Origin: Aureispira anguillae | Lineage (GTDB): Bacteria; Bacteroidota; Bacteroidia; Chitinophagales; Saprospiraceae | Assembly: GCF_026000115.1 (NCBI RefSeq) | Contig: NZ_AP026867.1 | Location: 1,581,501-1,645,500, forward strand | Length of the DNA: 64,000 nucleotides | Direction of reading: 5' to 3' | Shown: piece by piece, positions 31,924-40,670 of the stretch | Layout: each line of letters opens with the position of its first letter | Numbering within the stretch: position 1 is the stretch's first letter | The notes under the pieces: generated by a model | The model's database searches: none | What the model was told of the DNA's origin: nothing | Seen by the model: only the letters and a program-made list of their open reading frames with translations | Position numbers and translations under genes: made by a program

Positions 31924-33369
31924 ATGAAAAAAATTCCCAAATATAAGCGAGACGAATTTACATTCGTCTCCAATTTAAGCCAATACACCGCTAACGATAA
32001 GTATCCGAATACTTACCAAAGGGATGCTTATTTGCTTTCAGAACACTATACCAATGCTAGAACTGTAGACTTGGCTCGTAAGGTGAAAAAAAGAAGAAAC
32101 CTATTGATTAGTGACAATGGGAATTATTCTAGAATGAAGGCGGTGGCGAAACAATATGAACAGGGGGGCTTATTGTTGTTGCGACAAGCAAAAAAAGAAC
32201 AACAGCAATATGGGCAACTTTCTAATGAAACCCGACTAGCACGCCAACAATTGATGCGAGAAATTGCTCAGTCCTGCCAAAAGCAAGTAGAAGAAACAAA
32301 TTATAAAAAGGTAATTCAAGATCAATTGCTCATTCGGCCTGACTATTTGATAGGAATGGAAGACTTGACAATTCCTGTACTGATGTTGTGCCATTTGATG
32401 CATCCTATTTTTCAGCCACAGGCTTTAGCCATCCTTGATTATCAGAACAATACATTTCAGTATGTTAAAGATCAGCAGAGCGGTAGGTATGGCTCAAAGC
32501 AAGGGTTAGAAACGGTTAATAATTTTACAGTATTGCATGCTTATGATTACGATTCTGCTTACCAAGCTGGTAAAAATGCGCTTAACCTCGCTAAAGATGG
32601 GCTTGCAATTAGTTATGGAGGTCCTATGCACAGCAGAAGGTGGATTGATTGTTTGCGTATTGGAGGAAATAAAATTCAGTTGAGCGAAAAATTGCCAGAA
32701 GCCTATCTCATAGCTCAAACAATTACACAGGGGGCTATTAATGGGCACCCGACAAATATCCCTTTTCATATATTAGGAGTTGGAACGCCAATTTTAATTG
32801 CACTTATTGGGTATCAACTAAGGCATTCTAAAGCCATAAGTATTGATTCAACAGCACCTTTTAAGGATGCTTTTATAGGCAAATTATACGGTTATAAAAA
32901 TGCCTATCTAAAAATGGATATGTTTAAATTAGTGGCTTATTGTCTTATTCAAGATGTTCCTTTTGAAGATAAATCTCCTTTTTACCAGTCTTTTGCCCAA
33001 AAATACGAACACGATTGGAAGGGCTTGCGAGATAAGTTAGGAGTTCGTCCCAATAATACCGTCAAAGAACTAGCAAGTAAATTGAGGGAAAGAGGAGATT
33101 GGTTGCAGGATTATTTGCCTTTTTTTACTCCAATAACAGGAACCTTAGAGGCCGCTTTTTTGCAAGACTTACGCATCGCACGGGCAGGATATAATTATTG
33201 GGTTTTAAAACAAATTTGTCGAAAAGTAAGGGCAAAAAGGAGCGATGAAAATGCTTTTAAGAGATGGATAGAACGCCAGATTGACCAGTATACTAAAACA
33301 GCAAGTTCTAAATGGGCCAAGGCGGTCAATTTTGCTTATCTATTGACAGAAGGACATCGAATGGTTTGA
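31924..33369 (+). CDS. Divergent tRNA-guanine transglycosylase / DpdA-like enzyme, 481 aa
   Basis: TGT-superfamily features: LISDNGNYSRM (Asp64, at the place of the TGT catalytic Asp in DSGGFQ), ISYGGPMHSRR (near 230, the GGLAVG pocket), and FHILGVGTP...ISIDSTAPFKDAFIGKLY (GVG at 285-287, Asp308 at the place of the nucleophile in GVGxP...FDCVxPTRxARxGxL). The Zn-binding CxCxxC...H of canonical bacterial TGT is not present, and the sequence resembles DpdA, which inserts 7-deazaguanine into DNA, more than QueA-pathway Tgt. Members exchange guanine for a 7-deazaguanine in tRNA or DNA. No precursor-synthesis or other dpd genes are near. The function of this branch is open. Confidence 0.65.
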   Translation: MKKIPKYKRDEFTFVSNLSQYTANDKYPNTYQRDAYLLSEHYTNARTVDLARKVKKRRNLLISDNGNYSRMKAVAKQYEQGGLLLLRQAKKEQQQYGQLSNETRLARQQLMREIAQSCQKQVEETNYKKVIQDQLLIRPDYLIGMEDLTIPVLMLCHLMHPIFQPQALAILDYQNNTFQYVKDQQSGRYGSKQGLETVNNFTVLHAYDYDSAYQAGKNALNLAKDGLAISYGGPMHSRRWIDCLRIGGNKIQLSEKLPEAYLIAQTITQGAINGHPTNIPFHILGVGTPILIALIGYQLRHSKAISIDSTAPFKDAFIGKLYGYKNAYLKMDMFKLVAYCLIQDVPFEDKSPFYQSFAQKYEHDWKGLRDKLGVRPNNTVKELASKLRERGDWLQDYLPFFTPITGTLEAAFLQDLRIARAGYNYWVLKQICRKVRAKRSDENAFKRWIERQIDQYTKTASSKWAKAVNFAYLLTEGHRMV

Positions 33370-33410
33370 TGGAGGGACTCCGTATTAAATTTTATACGCT
33401 GTGCTTGTCG

Positions 33411-33935
33411 TTAAGAGATACTTTTCAAAGCGGTTTCCAATTCTTCTATGCGCTTTTTTAAGTGCAAATCATCTACGCCTAAATCTTTTAGTTGTTGTAA
33501 TTTTACGTTGGAATTTTCCCAATCTTTCTTTTCAAAGGAAACCCTTGCTAAATTATAAAGCAAAATACCTTTTTCTTTATTCTGGAGCAAGTTTATTTTT
33601 AAGGCAATTTCCGAATGTTTTTCTGCGGTATCAATGTCTTGTTGGTGAGAGGCAACGAGTGCCATTGCAAAATGGTAATAAGCTTGGTAACGAGGGCTCA
33701 ACCATTCGGGGCGTTTGATGCTGTTTAACAATTGTTCTGCTTGAGGAATGTTACCTTTTCGCAAGGCAAATAAAATACTCAGCATAGGACCATGGCGAAA
33801 ATGCCCCATCAGCAAAATTAGAGCAGTTGCCCAAAAAGCAAAAACAACATAAGTACCAATTTGAGCAATTAAGACTCCAAATCCACAAATAATAAACAAA
33901 AAAATAAGAAAAAGTCGAAGTTTAGGAGAGATCAT
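33411..33935 (-). CDS. TPR-like membrane protein, 174 aa
   Basis: Two N-terminal membrane helices (about 5-45) are followed by helical repeats in which A-E/L-Q-W positions recur (IPQAEQLLNSIKRPEWL, IDTAEKHSEIALKIN), a TPR-like pattern. It is clearly a paralogue of the 206-aa protein to its right: both have the same order of two helices, a GAERLL/QAEQLL segment, W-L and an AE(R/K)xSxIAL repeat. It is convergent with the TGT-like operon, ending 41 bp away. Role unknown, probably scaffolding. Confidence 0.6.
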   Translation of the reverse strand: MISPKLRLFLIFLFIICGFGVLIAQIGTYVVFAFWATALILLMGHFRHGPMLSILFALRKGNIPQAEQLLNSIKRPEWLSPRYQAYYHFAMALVASHQQDIDTAEKHSEIALKINLLQNKEKGILLYNLARVSFEKKDWENSNVKLQQLKDLGVDDLHLKKRIEELETALKSIS

Positions 33936-34002
33936 TTTTTACGAATTTGGACTAATCGGATTGGGGGAGTTGTTAAGAAAATTTGATTTATTTGGATAAA
34001 AA

Positions 34003-34055
34003 AAAACTTATCGAGTTGATGAATTTATAAAGTGTGCATCAACTCGATAAGTTTT
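34003..34055 (-). terminator. Rho-independent terminator
   Basis: 19-bp perfect arms (34003-34021 and 34037-34055), 15-nt loop, followed on the minus strand by eight or more T. It ends the 206-aa gene, separating it from its paralogue. Confidence 0.8.
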
Positions 34056-34075
34056 GGGAATAGGCAAAAGGTCGC

Positions 34076-34696
34076 TTATCTCTTTTTGCGACCACGGCGC
34101 ATATAGCCTTGGTTCATCATTGAACGTTGTGCTTTTTTGCCCATCATTTTCTTTTGTTCAGAATGTTTCCCTTGAAGCATTAGTCCTACCTCAGTAATAT
34201 TTTGTCTTACAGGCTCTTGCGTAATCGTTAATTTTTTTGCTTTTTGGTACAACTCTTTTACTTTCATGCGATTATTGCGAGTTCCATAGATGTTAATCAA
34301 CTGCAAATAGATCATTGCTTTAAAATCATCTTGTAGCTCTAAGCCTAAAGCAATATTTGATAAACGCTCTGCCTCTTTGAACTCTTTTTTTCTAAAAGCC
34401 AAGGTACTTTTGATCCAATAGTACATGCCATGGTAAGTAAAGCGTAGCCAGTTGGGTTTAAAGGTGTAATTAAGCAAGCGCTCCGCACCATCAAAGTCGC
34501 CATATTGCATTTTCATGGCAGCACCATTAACCGTACCAATTAAGAGGTGTTTGGCGGCTAAAAAGATAACGATGAGAATAGGCAACCAAGAACCTGCAAA
34601 ACCAGCCCAGTAATGCAATAAAAAAATAGAAATAAAAGCACCAACAAAAAGCATGAATTGGCGTTCTATCGTGAAAAATTGTAAAAACTTAACCAT
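34076..34696 (-). CDS. TPR-like membrane protein, 206 aa
   Basis: Two membrane helices (about 14-60), then TPR-like repeats (DFDGAERLLNYTFKPNWLRF, FKEAERLSNIALGLEL) and a very basic C-terminus (KKMMGKKAQRSMMNQGYMRRGRKKR). Paralogous to the 174-aa protein downstream. The basic tail may bind nucleic acid or acidic lipid. A terminator lies between the paralogues, so they are separately expressed. Function unknown. Confidence 0.6.
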   Translation of the reverse strand: MVKFLQFFTIERQFMLFVGAFISIFLLHYWAGFAGSWLPILIVIFLAAKHLLIGTVNGAAMKMQYGDFDGAERLLNYTFKPNWLRFTYHGMYYWIKSTLAFRKKEFKEAERLSNIALGLELQDDFKAMIYLQLINIYGTRNNRMKVKELYQKAKKLTITQEPVRQNITEVGLMLQGKHSEQKKMMGKKAQRSMMNQGYMRRGRKKR

Positions 34697-34758
34697 TGTA
34701 TTGTTTAATTAATAGTTCTTTTGCTAGTTTTTATCTTTTTTTGAAAAAATAAAAACGA

Positions 34759-34825
34759 TTATTATACCAAACTGTAGACTTCTTATCAAAGACCAATCCT
34801 TCTGATAAACACTTTGGTATAATAA
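34759..34825. repeat. Nested inverted repeats upstream of the 206-aa gene
   Basis: TTATTATACCAAA (34759-34771) and its complement (34813-34825) enclose a second pair TTATCA/TGATAA. It lies about 65-130 bp upstream of the start at 34696. It may be an operator or a leader structure. Confidence 0.5.
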
Positions 34826-34974
34826 ATAGTAGAACTAGTGGTTGATTATATTAAATGATAAAACCCTCTAGTGGTCTTATTAAAAGTAGCGCAAAGATAA
34901 TGAAAAATATCAACAACAACTACTAATAGGCTAAGGATAGTCCAGTAGAGGGCTATTATTTACTTCAAGAAGGA

Positions 34975-35484
34975 TTAAGAGTTTGGTTTGGTATGAACAA
35001 AATAGCCTGTTTCTCTATTTTTGCGCACATCGTCCCAGTCAAAGCATTCGCCATGCATGGCAATATAGATGCCAGCAGGCATCGATTGAGCAAAGGCAAG
35101 GGCTGCACCTAAATTGAAAAATCCATCTGAAGACAAACCAAATTTATAAGGAATCATTGCGCCTAATAAAACAATCGTTTTGCCCTCAATATTGGCATCC
35201 GCTAAGTATTTTGCTGTTTCAACCATGGTATCGGTACCATGGGTAATAATAATGTGTTCAAAATTGGAGCGTTGGCAATTCTGAACAATAATAGAGCGAT
35301 CATTGTCCGTCATTTCTAAGCTATCTATCATCATTAAGGTTCGTACGGTAATGTCTAAGGTTGATCGACCTCGATTAAAAATTTCTGGAAGATGTGTGTC
35401 CTTGAAGAATAGTTTTCCAGTTATCATGTCGTACTCCTTGTCAAAGGTACCACCTGTTACCAATGCTAAAATTTTCTTTTTCAT
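34975..35484 (-). CDS. Asparaginase-like protein, N-terminal domain only, 169 aa
   Basis: Matches the N-terminal domain of type I/II L-asparaginases: ALVTGGTFDKEY with the first catalytic Thr, and IIITHGTDTMVETAKYL with the second Thr and Asp. Full asparaginases have about 330 residues with a second domain that completes the active site of the dimer; that domain is missing, and the protein ends in TKPNS. Single-domain forms occur naturally in several bacteria, so it need not be a truncation. It is probably co-transcribed with the fatty-acid transporter gene 45 bp upstream. Confidence 0.75.
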   Translation of the reverse strand: MKKKILALVTGGTFDKEYDMITGKLFFKDTHLPEIFNRGRSTLDITVRTLMMIDSLEMTDNDRSIIVQNCQRSNFEHIIITHGTDTMVETAKYLADANIEGKTIVLLGAMIPYKFGLSSDGFFNLGAALAFAQSMPAGIYIAMHGECFDWDDVRKNRETGYFVHTKPNS

Positions 35485-35529
35485 AGTTATCTATAGGATA
35501 ATCTAATTCCTAAATCGTTTTATTGTAAT

Positions 35530-36897
35530 TTAAAATAAGAGTAAAATAGAACAAAAAATAAGTACTCCTACTACTAATAAGAATACCGTATAGGGGAGAA
35601 TTTCTTTTGCTTTTAATCCCGTTATCCCCAATAGAGGCAGTGCCCAAAATGGTTGAAGCATATTTGTAATTTGATCGCCATAACAAAGTGCCATGATGCT
35701 TTTTTCTATAGGCACTTGCAATTGTTGAGAAGCTTCAATTAAAATAGGACCTTGAACCAACCACTGTCCACCACCGCTAGGAACAAAAATATTAACTAAT
35801 CCCGCAGAGAAGAACGTAAACAAAGGAAACGTAGTTGAGGTAGAAATATTCACAAATATAGTTGAAAATACGTTAACCAATCCAGAACTAAGCATAATTC
35901 CCATAATGCCAGCATAAAGCGGAAATTGAATCATAATACCAGCCGATCCGCCAATCCCTTGTCCGACAGCTTGATTGAATTTGGCGAAGCTGCCATGCAA
36001 CAAAATTGCTAAGCCAAATAACATAAAAATAATGTAGTTGGGGTTGATAAAACTAAAACTCCAGTCAAACCCTTGCCCCTTAATTAGGGGATTAAATATA
36101 ACTTTGTAAAGACCAATAAAGACCATTGTTCCCCCTACAATAACAGCTAGAATAGAGCTGTGGTCTAGGCGTTCAGCACCATTGAGGGAAGCAGAAGAGG
36201 GGGGGGCATTAGTACTTCCTTTTTCATCCAATACAATAAGTTTGCTTTCCACTCGATTGCCCATCCAATACATTGCTAAAGGAAGCAAAAGCAGCAGCAA
36301 AAACATGCAAACTAAATTCATGGTAGAAAATATCGTACTACTAAAGGGCACCAACCCAATTTGATCCACAAATTTATGCCCTTCTTCAGCTACTTTTAGA
36401 GGAGCTGAGCCAGACAGCCCTCCATGCCAAACCATCAAGCCAGAGTAACCTGCTGCACCAATGAGGGGATAATTAATTGGGATTTGTTGTTGTGCCGCAT
36501 ATTCTCCTACTTTTCGGGCAAAAATTGCTCCCAAAATTAATGCAAGTCCCCAGTTAAAAAAAGCGACTAATATACTTACAAAGGTAACGATAAAAGCTGC
36601 TTTTGGGGTGCTCGTGCAGTGTTTTACCAAGCTATTGATTAATAATTTGGCAGGGCTAGTTAGTGCCAATACATGACCTAAAACAAGGATGAGCATCATT
36701 TGCATGGCAAATTTTAAGAACGTAAAAAAGCCTCCTTCCCAATAGGTTAAAATCTCTAGTAAATGCCATTGATCCGTTTGAGATTCTGTAAACAATAAAG
36801 CCAATAAAATGGTAAAAAAAGTTAATAAGATAGCGATGGTAAAAGGCGAAGGCAAAACACGCTGTGCTGTGCGAACAAATTTATCAGCAAAACTCAT
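35530..36897 (-). CDS. Short-chain fatty acid transporter (AtoE family)
   Basis: A 455-aa polytopic inner-membrane protein with the AtoE layout: FVRTAQRVLPSPFTIAILLTF at the start, LINSLVKHCTSTPKAAF, MVWHGGLSGSAPLKVAEEGH, and FVPSGGGQWLVQGPI with the MxxxGDQITNMLQPFWALPLL segment near the end. Members import short-chain fatty acids such as acetoacetate or butyrate. TAAATTTG at 36906-36913 resembles a -7 box but would make the transcript nearly leaderless. The downstream asparaginase-like gene follows in the same direction. Confidence 0.88.
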   Translation of the reverse strand: MSFADKFVRTAQRVLPSPFTIAILLTFFTILLALLFTESQTDQWHLLEILTYWEGGFFTFLKFAMQMMLILVLGHVLALTSPAKLLINSLVKHCTSTPKAAFIVTFVSILVAFFNWGLALILGAIFARKVGEYAAQQQIPINYPLIGAAGYSGLMVWHGGLSGSAPLKVAEEGHKFVDQIGLVPFSSTIFSTMNLVCMFLLLLLLPLAMYWMGNRVESKLIVLDEKGSTNAPPSSASLNGAERLDHSSILAVIVGGTMVFIGLYKVIFNPLIKGQGFDWSFSFINPNYIIFMLFGLAILLHGSFAKFNQAVGQGIGGSAGIMIQFPLYAGIMGIMLSSGLVNVFSTIFVNISTSTTFPLFTFFSAGLVNIFVPSGGGQWLVQGPILIEASQQLQVPIEKSIMALCYGDQITNMLQPFWALPLLGITGLKAKEILPYTVFLLVVGVLIFCSILLLF

Positions 36898-37282
36898 GAC
36901 TTATTCAAATTTAAGGTACTTTTTATAGACTTCAAGAGAAGCCCTTTTTTGCATGCTGTAAAAGTGATTATTTTAACTCGTTTTTTAAAGCAAAGCCCAA
37001 ATAGTTTTGTAAAAAATATTAGTTCTTTGACAAATCGCAAACTCACGCAGTAGCAACGCAGTTAATTGTGTGCTACAAATATAGGGCAAGGTGAGTTTAT
37101 TCTATTTGGGATATTAGCACAGCACCTAGAAGCAAAGCGGTCTAGCATTTAAGATCGAAACATAACTCAGATAGAGAATAAATGTTAAAAATAAAAATTA
37201 GTTGAGCAAAGATGCTACACTCCTCGTTCTGTAAAAGGAAGAAAGATTTAGAATTGGGGTAATCCTCTTAAAAAAAAGATAT
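36898..37282. other. Gene-free stretch
   Basis: About 385 bp between divergent genes; no gene, repeat or RNA is seen. Confidence 0.3.
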
Positions 37283-37618
37283 ATGAAAATAATTAAAATT
37301 TTAACGTTGACTGTAATTTGTTTCATGCTGTTTTCTTGCAGAGAGGATGAAATGGGAAAAATAACGAAATGGAGAATTAATCATTACACAGAAGATTGTG
37401 TAGGAGCATTCCCACAGAAATGCTTATTGGTGCAGGAAGGTGCATCGATAGGGACAGGCGATTGGCAGTATTTTTATTCTTTTATAAAAGGGTTTGAATA
37501 CGAAGAAGGGTATGTCTACGATTTATTGGTTAAACAAACTGATATTATTGATCCTCCCATGGATGCTTCAAGCATAGATTATGAATTGGTTGAGCTATTG
37601 TCGAAAGAAAAACATTAA
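37283..37618 (+). CDS. DUF4377-type lipoprotein, 111 aa
   Basis: A signal peptide with lipobox (CFMLFSC, Cys19) precedes a DUF4377 domain: CLLVQEGASIGTGDWQYFYSFIKGFEYEEGYVYDLLV, where the C..V..W..FY..I.GF.YE.GY.Y.L pattern is complete. Likely anchored in the envelope. The domain often accompanies META/HslJ domains in Bacteroidota; its biochemical role is unknown. Confidence 0.75.
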   Translation: MKIIKILTLTVICFMLFSCREDEMGKITKWRINHYTEDCVGAFPQKCLLVQEGASIGTGDWQYFYSFIKGFEYEEGYVYDLLVKQTDIIDPPMDASSIDYELVELLSKEKH

Positions 37619-37631
37619 TCCAACACAAAAA

Positions 37632-37666
37632 AAATGACTTAATGCTCAAAAAGCATTAAGTCATTT
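37632..37666. terminator. Bidirectional terminator
   Basis: AAATGACTTAATGC / GCATTAAGTCATTT around a 7-nt loop, between convergent genes (DUF4377 and ilvE), A-rich before and T-rich after on both strands. Confidence 0.75.
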
Positions 37667-37689
37667 AATTAACTTAGAAAGTGAGTTGA

Positions 37690-38775
37690 TTATACTTTTT
37701 CTAAAATAGTAGAAACAGCAGGAGTAACCCAACCGTTCGTCTCTTCAACTGTATTTTCTTTGATGTCAGTCAAGGCTTTTTTGATCATTGGACCAATCTT
37801 GCGATCTTCAATTGCTGGCAAGCTGTACACCACATTTTGATAAGAAATATCAGCAACATGAGAAACAACAGCAGCCGTTCCACTTCCAAACATTTCTTTT
37901 AGTTCCCCCGCTTTGTGCGCATCAATTAGCTCTTGAATTTCAATCGGGCGGACTTCGATATTGATACCCTTTTCTTTTAGTAAATGGATGATACTATCAC
38001 GAGTAACACCATCTAGAATAGAATCCGTAGTAGGAGGGGTAAGAACGGTGTCGCCAATCACTGCAAAAATGTTCATGGTTCCGCACTCTTGTAAATATTT
38101 AAATTCTAGACCATCCAACCACAAAATTTGATCAAACCCTTCTTCTTTTGCAATCTCAGCAGGTTTTAACGTTGCTGCATAATTACCAGCAGCTTTTGCA
38201 AAGCCCATTCCTCCAGGAAATGCACGAACGTATTTTTGAGCTACCAAAATACGAACAGGTTTTGGATAGTAAGGACCTACAGGACCTGTGAAAACAATAA
38301 ATTTATAAGAAGTAGAAGCACGTACTCCTAATGATTCGTCAGAAGCAAAAATAAAAGGACGAATATATAATGCGCTACCTGCTGTTTTAGGAATCCATTC
38401 TTTGTCAATAAGTGTCAATGAATTGACTGCTTCCAAGAATAATTCTTCTGGAACCGCAGGCATTCTCAAACGCTCGCTAGATCGGTTAAAACGTTGAGCA
38501 TGTTTTTTGGCACGAAACAAAACAGGTTCTCCCGTTTGGGTACTAATATTAGCCTTCATACCTTCAAATACAGATTGTCCGTAATGCAAGGCCATCATGG
38601 ACGGTGCAAAAGAAATATCTCCATAGGGAATCAATTGGCAATTTTGCCACGCTCCATCTTTATAATCTGCAACAAACATGTGGTCAGAAAATGTTTTGCC
38701 AAATGGCAAATTATCAATATCTAATCCTTCTCGTCTAGATTTTTCCGCCAACTGCACTTTTACTGGGTATTTCAT
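37690..38775 (-). CDS. ilvE: Branched-chain amino acid aminotransferase
   Basis: Type II BCAT of 361 aa. Motifs: FGKTFSDHMFVADYKDGAWQ, MALHYGQSVFEGMKA, GMGFAKAAGNYAATL, QILWLDGLEFKYLQECGTMNIF (PLP phosphate/substrate region) and ILDGVTRDSI with SGTAAVVS. It interconverts Leu, Ile, Val and their 2-oxo acids with glutamate. It is a single-gene unit; other ilv/leu genes are not adjacent. Confidence 0.95.
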   Translation of the reverse strand: MKYPVKVQLAEKSRREGLDIDNLPFGKTFSDHMFVADYKDGAWQNCQLIPYGDISFAPSMMALHYGQSVFEGMKANISTQTGEPVLFRAKKHAQRFNRSSERLRMPAVPEELFLEAVNSLTLIDKEWIPKTAGSALYIRPFIFASDESLGVRASTSYKFIVFTGPVGPYYPKPVRILVAQKYVRAFPGGMGFAKAAGNYAATLKPAEIAKEEGFDQILWLDGLEFKYLQECGTMNIFAVIGDTVLTPPTTDSILDGVTRDSIIHLLKEKGINIEVRPIEIQELIDAHKAGELKEMFGSGTAAVVSHVADISYQNVVYSLPAIEDRKIGPMIKKALTDIKENTVEETNGWVTPAVSTILEKV

Positions 38776-39102
38776 AAGATACTAAATATTATGTATTATA
38801 AAATATATATTCAAACAAAATGAAATTTTAACTATTTCTATATATATAGTTTTATGTCATTTTGTAATTTTTATCAAAAGTACTAAAAATTTTGCATAAT
38901 TCAAAATAACAAAATTATCGTTCAAAGTCTTGGGTTACTTTTTCTGTGTTTTAGAATAAAATTTTGTAAATGTCTATTTTTGTTGTTGAAGAATTATGTT
39001 TTGAGTATGCTTGGTTTGTTGAAATAAAATTTTGTGCAAAAATAAATGTGATTTTTTTCTAAAAAAAACGACTTTTGCAAATCATTTAATTTACTTTATG
39101 AT
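38776..39102. other. Divergent AT-rich gene-free stretch
   Basis: About 330 bp, strongly AT-rich. TATTTTTG at 38974 and GACTTTTG at 39070 resemble -7 boxes but no correctly spaced -33 partner is present. Confidence 0.3.
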
Positions 39103-39543
39103 ATGGAAATAAAGAATAGAAAAGACCCCACAGCAGATTTTTACAATTTTGAAATTTATCCGCTTAAAACATCTAATGGATGGATCGAACAACTCAAAGA
39201 TAAACGATCAATTGTTGTTGTACTCAATCGAATCATAGAAGAAGATTTAGTTTTATTGGCTAAAATTTTTCAAGCTATTGGAAAAAAAATGGAGGAAGAG
39301 GTCTGTCTTATTGATGGTTCGGATGGGCTTAATTATAAGGACCTTAGAGCCGTGTTAGATCTAGAGGAGTTATTGGTTTTTGGTATGACTCCCAATGAGA
39401 TGGGCTTGCATTTAAGTATCAGTGCTTATCAAATAGTGGAGTTTCAAAATGCAAGGCTACTGTTTTCGCATGACCTCAATACTATTGCAAATGATCTTTC
39501 CAAGAAAAAGCAACTTTGGCAGCAATTGCAATTGCTTTTTTAA
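39103..39543 (+). CDS. Conserved Bacteroidota-type hypothetical protein, 146 aa
   Basis: A soluble protein with alternating helices and strands; the segment VFGMTPNEMGLHL...YQIVEFQNARLLFSHDLNTIANDLSKKKQLWQQLQLL is a pattern I associate with a conserved Bacteroidota family of uncertain role, sometimes compared with small DNA polymerase III subunits. That link is weak. The C-terminal KKQLW(Q)QLQ ending is characteristic. Monocistronic with an AT-rich upstream region. Confidence 0.55.
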   Translation: MEIKNRKDPTADFYNFEIYPLKTSNGWIEQLKDKRSIVVVLNRIIEEDLVLLAKIFQAIGKKMEEEVCLIDGSDGLNYKDLRAVLDLEELLVFGMTPNEMGLHLSISAYQIVEFQNARLLFSHDLNTIANDLSKKKQLWQQLQLLF

Positions 39544-39788
39544 TAGAAGGGCAAAGGGAGAATTGAATAGAGGATGTAAAGAAATTGTTAAAAAAAGAAA
39601 GAACAACAACTTTAGCTGGAATGGTGCTGTTATACCTTTATTTTTAATCTCCCCACGTTTTAAAATCCATTTATTTTATTCAATAGTTTTTTTTATAGCT
39701 AAAAGCTGGCGCAATTTTCGTGTTAAAAAGACATTGAATAGAAGGACTACTTTTTAATCTCCTTATTTAATTTTCTCAATAATCTTTT

Positions 39789-40394
39789 ATGAAAAGTATT
39801 GTATTATTATTCTCTTGTTTACTTCTTTTATTGTCAACCCAATCTAATGGGCAGGAAAAGTTAACAAAGAATATCAAAGTCCCCAATATTACAACAACAG
39901 ATGCCGTTGGACAAAAAATAAAACTTCAGACCCTACTCAAAGACAACAAAAAAGTATTAATTTGTTTTTTTAGACCTGTTTGGTGCCCGATTTGTAACCA
40001 ACGCACTCATGAACTAATTGAGCGTTACGATGAACTCAAGAAAAAGGGAATTGAAGTACTTGCAATTTACCCTAGCAAACAAGAAACAATGGCACAATAC
40101 GTTAAAGATGCCAAAATTCCTTTTCCTGTGATTTCAGATCCTGATGAGTTACTGTATAAACAATATGCTGTAGAGCGTTCTATGAAAAAGGTATTGGCTG
40201 CCATTGAGCGAGATGACATCAAAAAGGTAATTATAGAGGGGACAACCTTGTATGCTGGCAAAACCTATCCTAAAAACAATGAAAAATACGATGCCATCAT
40301 CAATGCAGATTTTCTTGTTGGTGCCAAAAGAAACTTAGAAGTGGCTTATTATGGCGATTATATTGGTGATCATTACAGTTTAGATGAGTTATAA
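39789..40394 (+). CDS. Exported peroxiredoxin-like (AhpC/TSA) protein, 201 aa
   Basis: Signal peptide (MKSIVLLFSCLLLLLSTQSNG), then a thioredoxin fold with FFRPVWCPICNQRTHEL (CxxC in the peroxiredoxin-like AhpC/TSA position), a strand EVLAIYPSKQETM and a substrate-loop IPFPVISDPDELLYKQY. It is probably a periplasmic thiol reductase or peroxidase. The C-terminal 60 residues have no known motif. Expressed alone; a 240-bp gap upstream shows no feature. Confidence 0.8.
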   Translation: MKSIVLLFSCLLLLLSTQSNGQEKLTKNIKVPNITTTDAVGQKIKLQTLLKDNKKVLICFFRPVWCPICNQRTHELIERYDELKKKGIEVLAIYPSKQETMAQYVKDAKIPFPVISDPDELLYKQYAVERSMKKVLAAIERDDIKKVIIEGTTLYAGKTYPKNNEKYDAIINADFLVGAKRNLEVAYYGDYIGDHYSLDEL

Positions 40395-40670
40395 AATGTA
40401 GTTTATTGGGAATCACCAAGTCTACTAATTGGTTTATCCTTATCCATTTTAAATAAAAATAATGGACTTATCATGGGATTCTGTGTAAAATTCCCGAACT
40501 TTGCAGTCTAATTGGTAGACTGTGCCTTTTTTCAATGAATGTATGGAGCAATTTAAAACCTATTTTGAACTTGGGAATCTTAAAATAGGCGCTCGATCAT
40601 TTTGTTGTCAAAACAAAAAGAAACAGTAGAATCAATAGATTATTTGCAATAACTATATAAAAAAATAGGA

